From: Theocolax elegans
Lineage: Eukaryota > Arthropoda > Insecta > Hymenoptera > Cerocephalidae
DNA length: 64,000 nt
Assembly (NCBI GenBank): GCA_026168455.1
Contig: CM047430.1
Span: forward strand, 26,430,735-26,494,734
Direction of reading: 5' to 3'
The position numbers and the translations under genes are program-made. This document shows, piece after piece, positions 45,341 to 56,096 of this stretch (positions are counted from its first letter, which is position 1; the number at the start of each line of letters is the position of its first letter). Below the pieces are notes generated by a model, which made no database searches, had not been told where the DNA came from, and was given only the letters and a program-made list of their open reading frames with translations.

Positions 45341-45470
45341 AAAAATAATACACACGATAATTTTGAGCACGGTGCACTAATATTTACAAAATAATTTAAA
45401 TTAATAAAAATAATACACGTTAATTTTGAGCACGGTGCACAAATATTTTACAAAGTAATTTAAATTAATA
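45341..45470. repeat. 65-bp tandem repeat, two units
   Basis: Units at 45341-45405 and 45406-45470. Each has the conserved phrase TTTTGAGCACGGTGCA in an otherwise AT-rich unit, and a partial third start follows. Confidence 0.85.
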
Positions 45471-46477
45471 AAAATAATCGTTAATTATTGGTTTATTATT
45501 TTTTTTGTATTTAGATGTTTGCATATATCATAAAACTTGAAAAGTTATAAAATAATAATAAACAATAACTTTTAGTATAAGTATATATATAAAGACCAAA
45601 TTTTGAACAATGTATAAACTTTCATAATTATTATTATTTTTTACTTTTTTATTAATAGCTTCTAGTATAGAAACGATTTCGGGATGTAATAATTAATTAT
45701 GTAATTCGATATTAATTTATGGTAAAACAGTGTATTCTTTTGTAAGTTTTATATGGTTCTATTAAATAAACGAATAAATAATCTCTGAATCAGAATTGCT
45801 TTCTTTTACTCTTTTCTAGAGATTTGCATAAGTGAGAAATAACATTAGTTCGAACGACTCACTTTTTACTAAATTAAAAAGTGAAATATGACTCAAAATT
45901 CATTCTATAATTTAGGAATGTTTAGGAAGAGTATTATTTTTTTTAACAGTATATCTTAAATGCAGCTACTTGCAAGGTAATCCCTAGACTTCGAATAACG
46001 TTATCATGTAAATTATAAAATTGATGAAATTATATAGATAATTTAAAAGAAATTGAGTATAATACATGAAGATTAAGGTAGAATCTAGTACATATAAAAT
46101 ACCATTGATTCACTAATAATACGCCAGATAATTCTAAAGTAAGTTGATACATTCTACATAAAGACACACGCGCAGATTCTTGATAGAACGTGGGGTTTGA
46201 CACGCGCCGTACACCCGTGTAGCACCTTTCACTAGTTTGGTTTTTGGCAGGGTATACATATGCGCGCGCTCGTGTCTCTGTGCGTCAATAATAAAGGAAA
46301 AAAGGATATGGAAGGATAGATACCAAAAGAGAAAAAAAGAAGTGAAACTGCTTCAGTCGCACCCTATAGCCGCTTTTCATATCACCTGCCCCTGTATGGT
46401 CGTGGTAGCTCCCTACGCATTATTTTGCTCCCCCTTTTTCGATCAGGCAGTGGGCCCTTAAATGTATATTCTCGTTC

Positions 46478-46526
<49 letters not shown>

Positions 46527-47355
46527 CCATTCCCTACTAAATTTTCTGCACGTATGTGCTGGTACATGCATACACACACACGCACACGCGTATATATAGT
46601 GTGTGCACGTACAAATGAGGGTTTCCAGAACCAGGTGATAACACACGCAATATATTTATATTTTTTTTCACTTTATACCTTTCCCTCGCATTTCTAACTT
46701 TACTCCTGTCTATAATAATAATCACTTTGTAGTAATTAATTTTAATAAGTATTTACGACAATCATTCCGAGGTTGGATTTTAGAATTTCGCCTTCGTAAA
46801 TGTTGAAACTCTTGAATAAATATCACTTGGCGTACTGAGCACTACATCACTTGTTTCATCAAGTGCTTTGATTAGTCCACATTATGAGGAAATATATACG
46901 CGTAAAATAAAATTACAGTTTTTTCTTTAACATTTCTTTAATACTTTATTATTATATAATTTCGAACTTTTAATATACTTCGGTTTTAATTTATTTATGA
47001 AATATTAATTATTAATCAGTATCCAATCCTTGATCATAAAAATCATTTGGATAACCTTATAAACTATTATTATTAGTCGTATTATTTGGAAATATTGTGT
47101 TTATTATCAATTTTTTGTATGTATATAGGTGTGATTAGAAATTGGGTACCTACATTCGGTACATGTATATATGAATGAAATTAAATTGAAAGTACAAAAC
47201 ATTGGCGCAATAAATTATTATTGATAATTATTACCTTTTAAAATATTCAAATTATATTTTTTACTAATAACATAGAGTTATTTAGCACATGAACCGTTAT
47301 CGAGTCAAAATTTGTAGATATCACTGTTTCCTTAGTGAAATAAATTACTCGTATA
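45471..47355. other. Non-coding DNA with microsatellites
   Basis: AT-rich apart from a patch at 46150-46640 that contains a (CT)n run at 46478-46519 and an (AC)n-like stretch near 46572. No gene supported. Confidence 0.5.
46478..46519. repeat. (CT)n microsatellite
   Basis: About 20 CT dinucleotides. Confidence 0.95.
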
Positions 47356-47909
47356 CCCTAGTGGAGTCAACAAAAATTTTGTAGCCTTTACTGAGTAGCG
47401 ATCTCATGTCAATCTATAAACTAACTAGGACGATTGGCCAGGTCGTGTACAGCGATGAAACGCTTTTTCGAACCTTTCCTGCCCATTTCATGGTTTTCAT
47501 TCCAGTTTACAAACCTTTCCTGAACATCAAAAATGCTTTTGGAATTTTAAGTAGACTAAAAAAAATGGCTAGGAATAATAGCTATGAACAAGCTCCTAAA
47601 AATGATTTGGCTCAATTTGAGAGAAAAATGATAAACGTTAAAATATCTTTAAAAGTACTATTTATATAGCGTAAACAATCGTCTGTGTCTATTACAAATG
47701 GTAAAACCGATCAAATTTCACAACACGCTTTAAGTTTTCTTTACAGGATTACCCGAAAAGTTGTTTCATATTTGATGAAGGTTATGTCCATCTAAGAAAT
47801 GGTCAAGAAAGGTGTGAAAAAGCTTTACATTTTGAGATAGAATCTGACCAAATTCACTGGCCATTTCTTAGCTTTAAGCCCATTTTTGATATTTAAAATT
47901 CTACCAGGG
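47356..47909. mobile_element. CCCT-ended MITE, 554 bp, divergent third member
   Basis: Left end CCCTAGTGGAGTC and right end ATTCTACCAGGG resemble the ends of the 507-bp family. TA lies on both sides. The interior has phrases in common with that family (AAACGCTTTTTC, GAAATGG) but is largely different. Non-coding. Confidence 0.6.
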
Positions 47910-48260
47910 TAGAAGATACCGAAGTCACGTCGAATTCGGAGGGTTTCTTAAATTATGTAATCAAAATTGTAAAATTATTTATAAATATTTGTATTGTTAA
48001 CTACAGGAAACATTCGATAACTGATGCGCTCAATGAATTTTTTTAGGCTAAAAGTTAAGTAGAAATTTTTGTTGCCTCGTGCTCTCTAAAAGTATTTAAC
48101 AATTTTTCACTTTAAAAGAGTTATATTTCTATATTGAGCGACTAGACTTCAAGTGATGCATAACTCTAACAAAGAGTGAGATTTTTAATCGTTTGTAATG
48201 TTGCCATCACTGTTGTCATCTCAAAAAAAGATTAATAATAATTTATTTGTAATAAATATA
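47910..48260. other. Non-coding DNA
   Basis: AT-rich spacer; nothing supported. Confidence 0.5.
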
Positions 48261-48406
48261 ATTAAAGTTATTATTTACCTTGGGTTTTGGTCGATTCCGG
48301 GTCTACATTGTCATTAGTCGGGTCTAAAATAGCGTAGTGGTACAAGAGTAGAATTAGAACTAATAATTCGGTACTTAGGAATTATAGTGGTGGTACAATT
48401 AGTGCA

Positions 48407-49216
48407 GTGGGGACGATCGACATTATGTTAGAAGTTGACGGTCAGGTAGGCCACATTCATTGCAACGTAGTCAGTGATTTAGACACCGACATGTTACTTA
48501 GGATGGATTTTGGCAAGGTCTTTGATTTCGATGTTCGATTGGGATGGGATCAATGGAGAGTTAGTGAAGGGAAATGGAGAACATTCGACGATATTGTCGA
48601 AATGCAGACGTTGAATTTCCATGGTGAGTGCACTGGTATATGCGAATTACAAGATAATCAGAGGGCCCGAGTTTAAGAGATGGTGGACAGGCTGATTCCT
48701 GAGTATAACCCAGAGAATTTGGGCATGACTGATTGGACGGAGCATTTTATTGATGTGCAAAATGCATCCTTAGTCAAGCATCGCACGAGGAGGATGTCTC
48801 CCAAGATGCAGGAAGTGGCTCAGGAAGAAGTCAAGAAAATGTTGCGGTTAGACGTTATCGAGAGATCAGCCAATGATTGGAGTAGCGCACCAGTTTTTGT
48901 CCGGAAATCAGATCGTTCAAATTCGATTCTGTATTGACTATCGCGACCTTAACGCGGTAACCAAATGAGATGCATATCCTTTGCCCCAAATAAATTCGAT
49001 CCTGAATTAGATACGAAGAGCAAAATTTAGAAATAAGATCGACTTGAAGCAGGCTTACTTTCAAGTTAAGATGGCGTCTGCTAGTCGGAGGTATATTGCG
49101 TTTGCCGTGCCAAGATCGGGTCTATAGCAATTTAGAAGGATGCGGTACGGTCTTATCAATGCTCCAAAGACCTTCCAATGGTTAATTGATGCAATATTTG
49201 GGCCTGAATTTGAACC
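48407..49216 (+). pseudogene. Ty3/Gypsy protease-RT fragment, unit 1
   Basis: 48407-48676 ends a retropepsin-like domain (SDLDTDMLLRMDFGKVFD). 48680-48937 leads into reverse transcriptase (MVDRLIPEYNPENLGMTDWTEH is the linker, then KKMLRLDVIERSANDWSS). Broken frames to about 49216 continue with DYRDLNAVTK-, KIDLKQAYFQV- and NAPKTFQWLID-like pieces. Stops and shifts break it. The catalytic box was never reached because the sequence switches to Copia at about 49217. Confidence 0.75.
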
Positions 49217-49805
49217 CTGGTAAACCAAAAAGATCTTATAGATCTATAAGCATCAGTGGTGTTAATTCAATGGCAAATCAAGAGCAAAATCAAGTAACAA
49301 ATGAAGAGAAAGAATCAAACTTTGATAATAATGAAATCAATGATGATGTATTTGAAGATGACAATGAGAAGTGAACTATGACATTATTAATTATGAAGAA
49401 GCCATAAGCGGAAAAAATAAAAAACTTTGGCAAGCAGCAATAAATAGTGAAGTAAAACAGATTATAAAAAATGATACATAGGAGATTATTGAAAAACCGC
49501 AACAAGGTAATATTATTGATTCAAAGCTAGTATTAACTGAAAAAATGGATGCTGAATGTAAAATAAAGTCACGAAAGGCAAGATTAGTTGCAAGAGGATT
49601 TGATCAAATTCAAGATGTTGATTATTTTAACATATTTGCTCATGTGGTGAGATTGGAATCTTTGCGAATTTTAATAGCACTTTCTGTACAATTTAATCTT
49701 AAGATTGATCAGTTGGATGTGACAAGTGCATTTCTCAAAAGTGAATTAAATGAAAATGTAATCATGAAACTTCCAAATTTTTTTAGGCAATACTTCAATA
49801 AAATA
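49217..49805 (+). pseudogene. Ty1/Copia pol fragment, unit 1
   Basis: An acidic linker frame (49186-49374, NFDNNEINDDVFEDDNEK) precedes reverse transcriptase (49545-49862) with KARLVARGFDQIQDVDYF and IDQLDVTSAFLKSELNE, the standard Copia RVT_2 motifs including the first catalytic Asp. The fragment ends at the duplication border at 49805, before the catalytic YVDD box. Confidence 0.8.
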
Positions 49806-51350
49806 ATTAAAGTTATTATTTACCTTGGGTTTTGGTCGATTCCGGGTCTACATTGTCATTAGTCGGGTCTAAAATAGCGTAGTGGTACAAGAGTAGAATT
49901 AGAACTAATAATTCGGTACTTAGGAATTATAGTGGTGGTACAATTAGTGCAGTGGGGACGATCGACATTATGTTAGAAGTTGACGGTCAGGTAGGCCACA
50001 TTCATTGCAACGTAGTCAGTGATTTAGACACCGACATGTTACTTAGGATGGATTTTGGCAAGGTCTTTGATTTCGATGTTCGATTGGGATGGGATCAATG
50101 GAGAGTTAGTGAAGGGAAATGGAGAACATTCGACGATATTGTCGAAATGCAGACGTTGAATTTCCATGGTGAGTGCACTGGTATATGCGAATTACAAGAT
50201 AATCAGAGGGCCCGAGTTTAAGAGATGGTGGACAGGCTGATTCCTGAGTATAACCCAGAGAATTTGGGCATGACTGATTGGACGGAGCATTTTATTGATG
50301 TGCAAAATGCATCCTTAGTCAAGCATCGCACGAGGAGGATGTCTCCCAAGATGCAGGAAGTGGCTCAGGAAGAAGTCAAGAAAATGTTGCGGTTAGACGT
50401 TATCGAGAGATCAGCCAATGATTGGAGTAGCGCACCAGTTTTTGTCCGGAAATCAGATCGTTCAAATTCGATTCTGTATTGACTATCGCGACCTTAACGC
50501 GGTAACCAAATGAGATGCATATCCTTTGCCCCAAATAAATTCGATCCTGAATTAGATACGAAGAGCAAAATTTAGAAATAAGATCGACTTGAAGCAGGCT
50601 TACTTTCAAGTTAAGATGGCGTCTGCTAGTCGGAGGTATATTGCGTTTGCCGTGCCAAGATCGGGTCTATAGCAATTTAGAAGGATGCGGTACGGTCTTA
50701 TCAATGCTCCAAAGACCTTCCAATGGTTAATTGATGCAATATTTGGGCCTGAATTTGAACCCTGGTAAACCAAAAAGATCTTATAGATCTATAAGCATCA
50801 GTGGTGTTAATTCAATGGCAAATCAAGAGCAAAATCAAGTAACAAATGAAGAGAAAGAATCAAACTTTGATAATAATGAAATCAATGATGATGTATTTGA
50901 AGATGACAATGAGAAGTGAACTATGACATTATTAATTATGAAGAAGCCATAAGCGGAAAAAATAAAAAACTTTGGCAAGCAGCAATAAATAGTGAAGTAA
51001 AACAGATTATAAAAAATGATACATAGGAGATTATTGAAAAACCGCAACAAGGTAATATTATTGATTCAAAGCTAGTATTAACTGAAAAAATGGATGCTGA
51101 ATGTAAAATAAAGTCACGAAAGGCAAGATTAGTTGCAAGAGGATTTGATCAAATTCAAGATGTTGATTATTTTAACATATTTGCTCATGTGGTGAGATTG
51201 GAATCTTTGCGAATTTTAATAGCACTTTCTGTACAATTTAATCTTAAGATTGATCAGTTGGATGTGACAAGTGCATTTCTCAAAAGTGAATTAAATGAAA
51301 ATGTAATCATGAAACTTCCAAATTTTTTTAGGCAATACTTCAATAAAATA
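49806..51350 (+). repeat. 1545-bp tandem duplication, unit 2
   Basis: Second unit. Its right border runs straight on into the rest of the Copia element, so unit 2 holds the original Copia junction while unit 1 ends against a new Gypsy start. Confidence 0.95.
49952..50761 (+). pseudogene. Ty3/Gypsy protease-RT fragment, unit 2
   Basis: Identical copy of the fragment at 48407-49216, with the same stops, ending at the same switch to Copia sequence at about 50762. Confidence 0.75.
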
Positions 51351-52317
51351 ATTAAAACTAAAAAAGATAAAGATATTTTTAAAGCCGAATCTTTGTTCAA
51401 TAAAATTAATGCAGGAAATAAAATTTGCCTACTAAAAAAAGGCCTTATATGGGTTAAAACAATCCAGTAGAATCTGGAATAAAACTTTAGATAACATACT
51501 AAAAAAATTTAATTTGCAAGTTTCACGAACTGAACCTTGTATTTATTACGATATAAATGAAAATTATATGATTATTATAATAGTGTATGTAGACGATATG
51601 TTGATAGCGTATAATAATAAGATAAAGCTAAATGAAATCAAAAGAAAATTAAAGGCTGCTTGTGAAATTAAAGATTTAGGTGAGGCTCAATATTGTTTAG
51701 GAATAGAGATAATTAAAAAACATAATAAAATTTATCTTCTTAAAAGAAGACACATAAATAAAATTATTGAAAAATTTAACTTGATTGATGCTAAAGTAGC
51801 TGAGATTCCAAGGGACTCAAATGTTTTATATAATTTAAATAAGAATAAATATTGGGAATTAATCGGTATTTTAACGTACTTATCAATAGCAACTATACCT
51901 GATATCATGCACACGGTTATATTTTTGTCTTAATTTAATACAAGCTACGGAAAAGAACATTGGAATGCAGCTAAGTAAGTTGTACAATACTTAAAAGAAA
52001 CTAAAGATTTTGCGTTAACTTATAAAAAAGACAATTTTAAACTTAACGGATACGTGGATGCAGACTGGGGAACCAATATTGTGGATAGGAAATCATTTAC
52101 TGGTTATGTTTTTAAAGTAAGTAATTCAGCTATTCTTTGGAAAAGTCAGAAACAAGAAAGCGTTGCTTTATCCACCGCGGAAGCCGAGTACATGGCAATA
52201 GCTGAATCCACAAAAGAAATTATTTATTTAAAAAATTTATTGTTTGAACTAAAATTAAACCCAAGTATAATATTATACAATGACATTACAGAACAGATTA
52301 AACTAATTCAAATATAA
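50762..52317 (+). pseudogene. Ty1/Copia pol, RT and RNase H
   Basis: The same Copia frame continues past the duplication: reverse transcriptase at 51090-51470, then 51514-51933 with the catalytic box VYVDDMLIA (about 51583-51606) and KIKDLGEAQYCLGIEI-like sequence, then RNase H at 52054-52317 with DADWG, SFTGYVF, STAEAEYMAI and NDITEQIK, all normal Copia signatures. Stops at about 51468 and 51931 and small shifts split the frame. Gag, protease and integrase are absent, and no LTR was seen. The catalytic residues are intact, so the decay is moderate. Confidence 0.85.
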
Positions 52318-52372
52318 AATATATTATGCAAATTTACGAATGTACCATAATTTAAGTTTTTTACAATATATA

Positions 52373-52636
52373 TGGGCTATTTCACGTCAAGTGGTACGAT
52401 GAAAATTTTAAATCGCTCCAAAATTTGAGAACAGGCTAGAAATATCTTTCAGAAGATTTTTCTAGCAATTTTTCTAAAAAATTGAAAAATTTCCATTTTT
52501 CATGGTGGAATAACTCGTAGGCAAATTATTTTTAACACCTAAAATTTTTTTTCTATCTTCTGGAAGATATTTCTAGTCTGTTCTCAAATTTTGGAGCGAT
52601 TTAAAATTTTCATCGTACCACTTGACGTGAAATAGC

Positions 52637-52639
<3 letters not shown>
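52373..52639. mobile_element. Foldback MITE C, 267 bp, TA target
   Basis: Arms of about 84 bp at each end, TGGGCTATTTCACGTCAAG and complement, with TATA on both sides. The first 40 bases resemble the ends of foldback A (TGGGGTATTCCACGTGAAA), so they belong to one family. Non-coding. Confidence 0.85.

Positions 52640-52670
<31 letters not shown>
52640..52670. repeat. (AT)n microsatellite
   Basis: Pure AT run between foldback C and the next inverted-repeat element. Confidence 0.95.
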
Positions 52671-52672
<2 letters not shown>

Positions 52673-52683
52673 ACAGCCTACTA

Positions 52684-53107
52684 ACCCGTACGGCGAGTCT
52701 TACGCGCGGAGCGCGCTAAATACGTAAATACATCTATAGTCGTGGCCGACTGTATGCGCGTAATTATATCGACTACTAGGATGTATAGAAACGCTACACA
52801 TCCTAGTAAGATGTATACAAATTTTCCATATCGTCGACCGTCCACTTGAAAATCGAGACCAACGTCTTCGAAACGCGTAGTACACAAACTCCAGCAGAAA
52901 GAAATATATACAAAAGTAAACACAAGCTACGATTAAGTGCAGGGCATCTAATACCCGCGGTGTCGAATTGCCGAAACTCGATGTGTCGTTGATCGGTCGC
53001 GCACGGACTAACACTTCTTCTCTCTCTCTCTCTTCATTCAAATTATCTATATTATTTTCCATTTATTTCTATTAATTTCTCCAACACGTAAGACTCGCCA
53101 CTCGGGT
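52684..53107 (-). mobile_element. 424-bp TIR element enclosing a small reading frame
   Basis: 23-bp terminal inverted repeats at 52684-52706 and 53085-53107 (19 of 23 matching, GGCGAGTCTTACG core), with TA on both sides. The interior is GC-richer than its surroundings and nearly all of it is open on the minus strand. TA duplication suggests a Tc1/mariner-type mover. Confidence 0.7.
52700..53062 (-). CDS. Unknown membrane-like frame inside the 424-bp TIR element
   Basis: A 120-codon frame starts MENNIDNLNEEREREE at 53062. The acidic start comes partly from a GA microsatellite. It contains a hydrophobic segment, LIVACVYFCIYFFLLEFVYY, that would be membrane-spanning. A second minus-strand frame overlaps (52923-52681) and contains another hydrophobic segment, FVYILLGCVAFLYILVVDII. 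I cannot tell which frame, or a shift between them, is real. No family recognised. The last codons run into the left terminal repeat, which is odd for a gene. Confidence 0.3.
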   Translation of the reverse strand: MENNIDNLNEEREREEVLVRARPINDTSSFGNSTPRVLDALHLIVACVYFCIYFFLLEFVYYAFRRRWSRFSSGRSTIWKICIHLTRMCSVSIHPSSRYNYAHTVGHDYRCIYVFSALRA

Positions 53108-53148
53108 TATAAGGCTGTAAAATCTTTTACGCACTATGGTACATCCAA

Positions 53149-53280
53149 CGCGTTATCGCGATTAGAGGGAAAATATTATTGTGAATGGATTAGTTATGCC
53201 TTGGACGCTCGCTGCGCTTGTGACTGCGGTCAACTACTATCCATTCACAATGATATTTTCCCCCTGATCGCATTAACGTG
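53149..53280. repeat. 132-bp hairpin with 42-bp arms
   Basis: 53149-53190 and 53239-53280 are inverted repeats of 42 bp with about 6 mismatches. The 48-bp loop is GC-rich (GACGCTCGCTGCGCTTGTG). Could be a MITE or a structured RNA source; no flanking duplication recognised. Confidence 0.8.
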
Positions 53281-53502
53281 TCATATATGTATACCGAAGT
53301 ACATAAATAACTAATATAAACTGCTAAAATTAAAACATTATTTTCTTTCTGTAGAAAGTCAAGATTATTTATAATCGTTGACTGTATCTACTACTGGCGA
53401 TGTGCTAACGCCAGAAAGTCTGTTTCCCCAAATTTATTATTGAGTAAAAGGCAGCATCAAGCAAAGGATATAACAAATAATACATTAAAGTAGGAGGCAT
53501 CA

Positions 53503-55512
53503 ATGAAAAATAATGCAGCCATTATAAAGATGCCGTCAATTTTTACGACCGAGTCTTCCTCTATCAAGGATTCATGGGACGAGTGAGTTAATTTTTATTA
53601 TATATTTATTTTATACATACATATTATAAAACATATATTTTATCTTTAATTAGTTTTATATTATATTTTATTGATTTACTTTAGTAACGTAATTGTTTTT
53701 TAGCATCTATTGAAATATATTCAAATGTAGATTCAGATCGTAAAATTGATTTTAATTTAATCCCTTTTTAAATTAAATGATTTCATTTCATATATACATA
53801 TATTATTAAATAAGTAATTGATTAATGTAAAATTAATTTTTTAATTAGTGATATCTTGATCATAAATTTTGAAAAGTCTTGAATATAGTAGACTTTCTAA
53901 ATTGGTCAATATTGGGTGCTTCTGAAAGTCTACTTCTTCATATTCAATGTTGATACTTATTCAAAGTAAAATATAGGATTCATTTTATAAAATTACATAT
54001 TACAATCACTTTAAATATTTGTCGTTTGACTAAAAGAAAGTTTATTTTATCATTAAACAAACACTATAATTAACATGTACGCCGATCATGATGACATCAT
54101 ATGCTTTTGTAAATTAGAAACCAAAATTATTTGCTTTATAGTAGTGAAAATGCAAAAGGACAATCTGATGATGAGCATAATGAAGGATTTGAAGAAGAGA
54201 TGTCATCTTCAATGGACAAAGAAATATCAGTAGCGATGAAAAGTAATTTAAATCGATCGTGTCAATGTTACAAATTAGTTCAAAGTAAATAAATTTTTTA
54301 TATGTTATATTATTTTCAAAAAAATTAACACAATTTTTATTAATTGTATAGTTACTTACGCGTAAAAGTATAGTTACTAACGCGTAAATTGTATAGTTAC
54401 TTACGCGAAAAAGATATAGACAAACTTAATAAATAGTAAAATTAGTAAGAAGTTTACAAATTGGAGAAAATTGTAGAACTGAAAATATAGTTTCTGGTTC
54501 CGAAGACTTAAATAATACTGTGACTGATAAAATGGTAAGTTATAACTAACAAATTATACTACGTTTTATAAAATTTCAATAATGCAAATACTTTTATTTA
54601 TATACTATATTATTGATAGAGCTAACGCCTAGATCTAAAGTATTCGTGGACAGGCAAAAAACAGAATTTTTTAAAAACCATTGTAGAGAAAGCCAAGGGA
54701 GCTAATTAGGCGTCTAATGAAAATGATTCCTGGAGAAGAAAAATTGAATGGAATGTCAGCTACGGGAAAGAATTGGCCATAGCAATTCCCGAAAATATTT
54801 ATATGGCGGCATTTGGTAATACTTTATAATATACATTTTAAAGTAGATTTAATATAAAAAAAGTTAATTTTTAATAGGCTAAACTGTGATTAAAACAAAA
54901 AATAAAATTTCTACTTATCTATATTTATTTTTAGATTTTTGCTCTTTATTTCGCTTACTACTATTTCTTAGTTTTACTGCATTTTATTTATATAAATATT
55001 GTATATTAAGTAATAATGATATATTCTTTTGTACTTTATGTATAGACTACGGTAATGAAAATATATAAAAATTAATAAAAATTGGATCTGGAAAATATAG
55101 AGAAGTATTAACATCTCTACGTGCCACTTTAAGGAACAATAAAAGTCATGGAAAATTATAAAATTCCTACAATGCATCACGAAAAAAAAACAAAATAGAC
55201 ACGAAAAGTTCAGAAAAAAATTTAGAGAATGTAGAAAAAATGTATGATAATAAGGAAAATCAAAAGGATAACAATGCAATGATATTAAAAACAGAAAAGA
55301 GTAAGATGTACGATGAAGAATTAAAATATTTTAAAAATAAAGCAGAAGAGAAAAAACGAAAATTACTATATACTGAAAAATAAAAAAAAACTTGAACAGG
55401 AATATCTGAAGAAGATCCAAGATCTAGAAAAAGAATTTTCTTCCGATGACGAGAATTACTCAGATTTCGATCTCCTTTCAGACAACAAAAGAAAATTAAA
55501 TGATGAAACATA
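53503..55512 (+). pseudogene. Decayed multi-exon gene, acidic and coiled-coil protein of unknown family
   Basis: Exons join in phase. 53503-53582 (ATG; ends GA|GTGAGT) joins 54142-54284 (after TTTATAG; rich in Ser/Asp/Glu), then a segment from about 54448 (after ATTAG) to 54533 (ends ATG|GTAAGT), then one from about 54622 with LTPRSKVFVDRQKTEF. Three introns fit phase 2, 1 and 0. Later pieces include WNVSYGKELAIAIPENIYMA (about 54745-54805), a KYREVLTSLRATLRNN segment (about 55100) and a lysine/glutamate-rich coiled coil ending NYSDFDLLSDNKRKLNDE at 55510. A frameshift near 54670, one stop near 54711, and others at about 55157 and 55381 disable it. The middle segments slightly recall a BEN domain, but I do not rely on that. 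Possibly a host gene copy or a domesticated element. Confidence 0.45.
54347..54413. repeat. 22-bp tandem repeat, three units
   Basis: TATAGTTACTTACGCGTAAAAG and two close variants at 54347, 54369 and 54392, inside an intron of the decayed gene. Confidence 0.9.
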
Positions 55513-55589
55513 AATTAAAATCATTGCATTATTAATATTTATTATATCGCCATTCAATATTATGTTATAATGTTATTAATAGATATATT

Positions 55590-56096
55590 CCCTGGTAGAA
55601 ATCATATTCCATTAAATAAGTATTAAATAGACTGTTTGAATAGAATGGGCAAAAAATAGGCGAAAAATGTGCCCATTTTTCTCCTATCGATGAAACGCTT
55701 TTTCTCACATTTTATGACCATTTATTAATGTAAAATCCTATTTTTCTCCCATTTTTGAGCTTGTAAATATAGATTACAGTTGAGTCTAGTTATGTCCTAT
55801 TAAATATCTATTAAACATGGACAAGTGAAAAATCTAATAAAACAGCGTTTATCTTTGTAAATACTGGAAATACAACAGAAATGAGTCGTAAATCAGACGA
55901 AAACGTTAAAAGCCCATCCGAAACTATAGGAATTTTGAAGTTTACTCTTTCCGGAAAGCTGGAAGCATTATTCGAATGTTTTGAGGTTATGGTCATTCTA
56001 TTAAATGCTAATAAAATGGGAGAAAAAGCGTTTCATCACAAGGTACTTACTACCAATTTTTAATTCCTAGTTCTTAGTTTTAAATTTCTACTAGGG
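55590..56096. mobile_element. CCCTGGTAG MITE, 507 bp, copy 2
   Basis: Same length and ends as 44369-44875, roughly 96% identical by eye. TT lies on both sides. It lies just after the decayed multi-exon gene. Confidence 0.85.

Larger units (their letters stand above)
48261..49805 (+). repeat. 1545-bp tandem duplication, unit 1 (Gypsy-Copia chimera)
   Basis: Matches 49806-51350 at a constant offset of 1545. All frames inside translate identically, so the copies are very young or an assembly artefact. The first 950 bp are Ty3/Gypsy pol; the last 590 bp are Ty1/Copia pol. Both share the phrase ATAATTAAA at the borders, a possible microhomology junction. Confidence 0.95.

Noticed and set aside
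46382..46725. Frames with Glu-Arg or Leu-Ser repeats near 46.5 kb
   Set aside because: Translations of the (CT)n tract; no protein evidence.
54600..54830. BEN domain in the decayed multi-exon gene
   Set aside because: The resemblance is stronger in a frame that does not agree with the splice-derived frame; not enough to name it.
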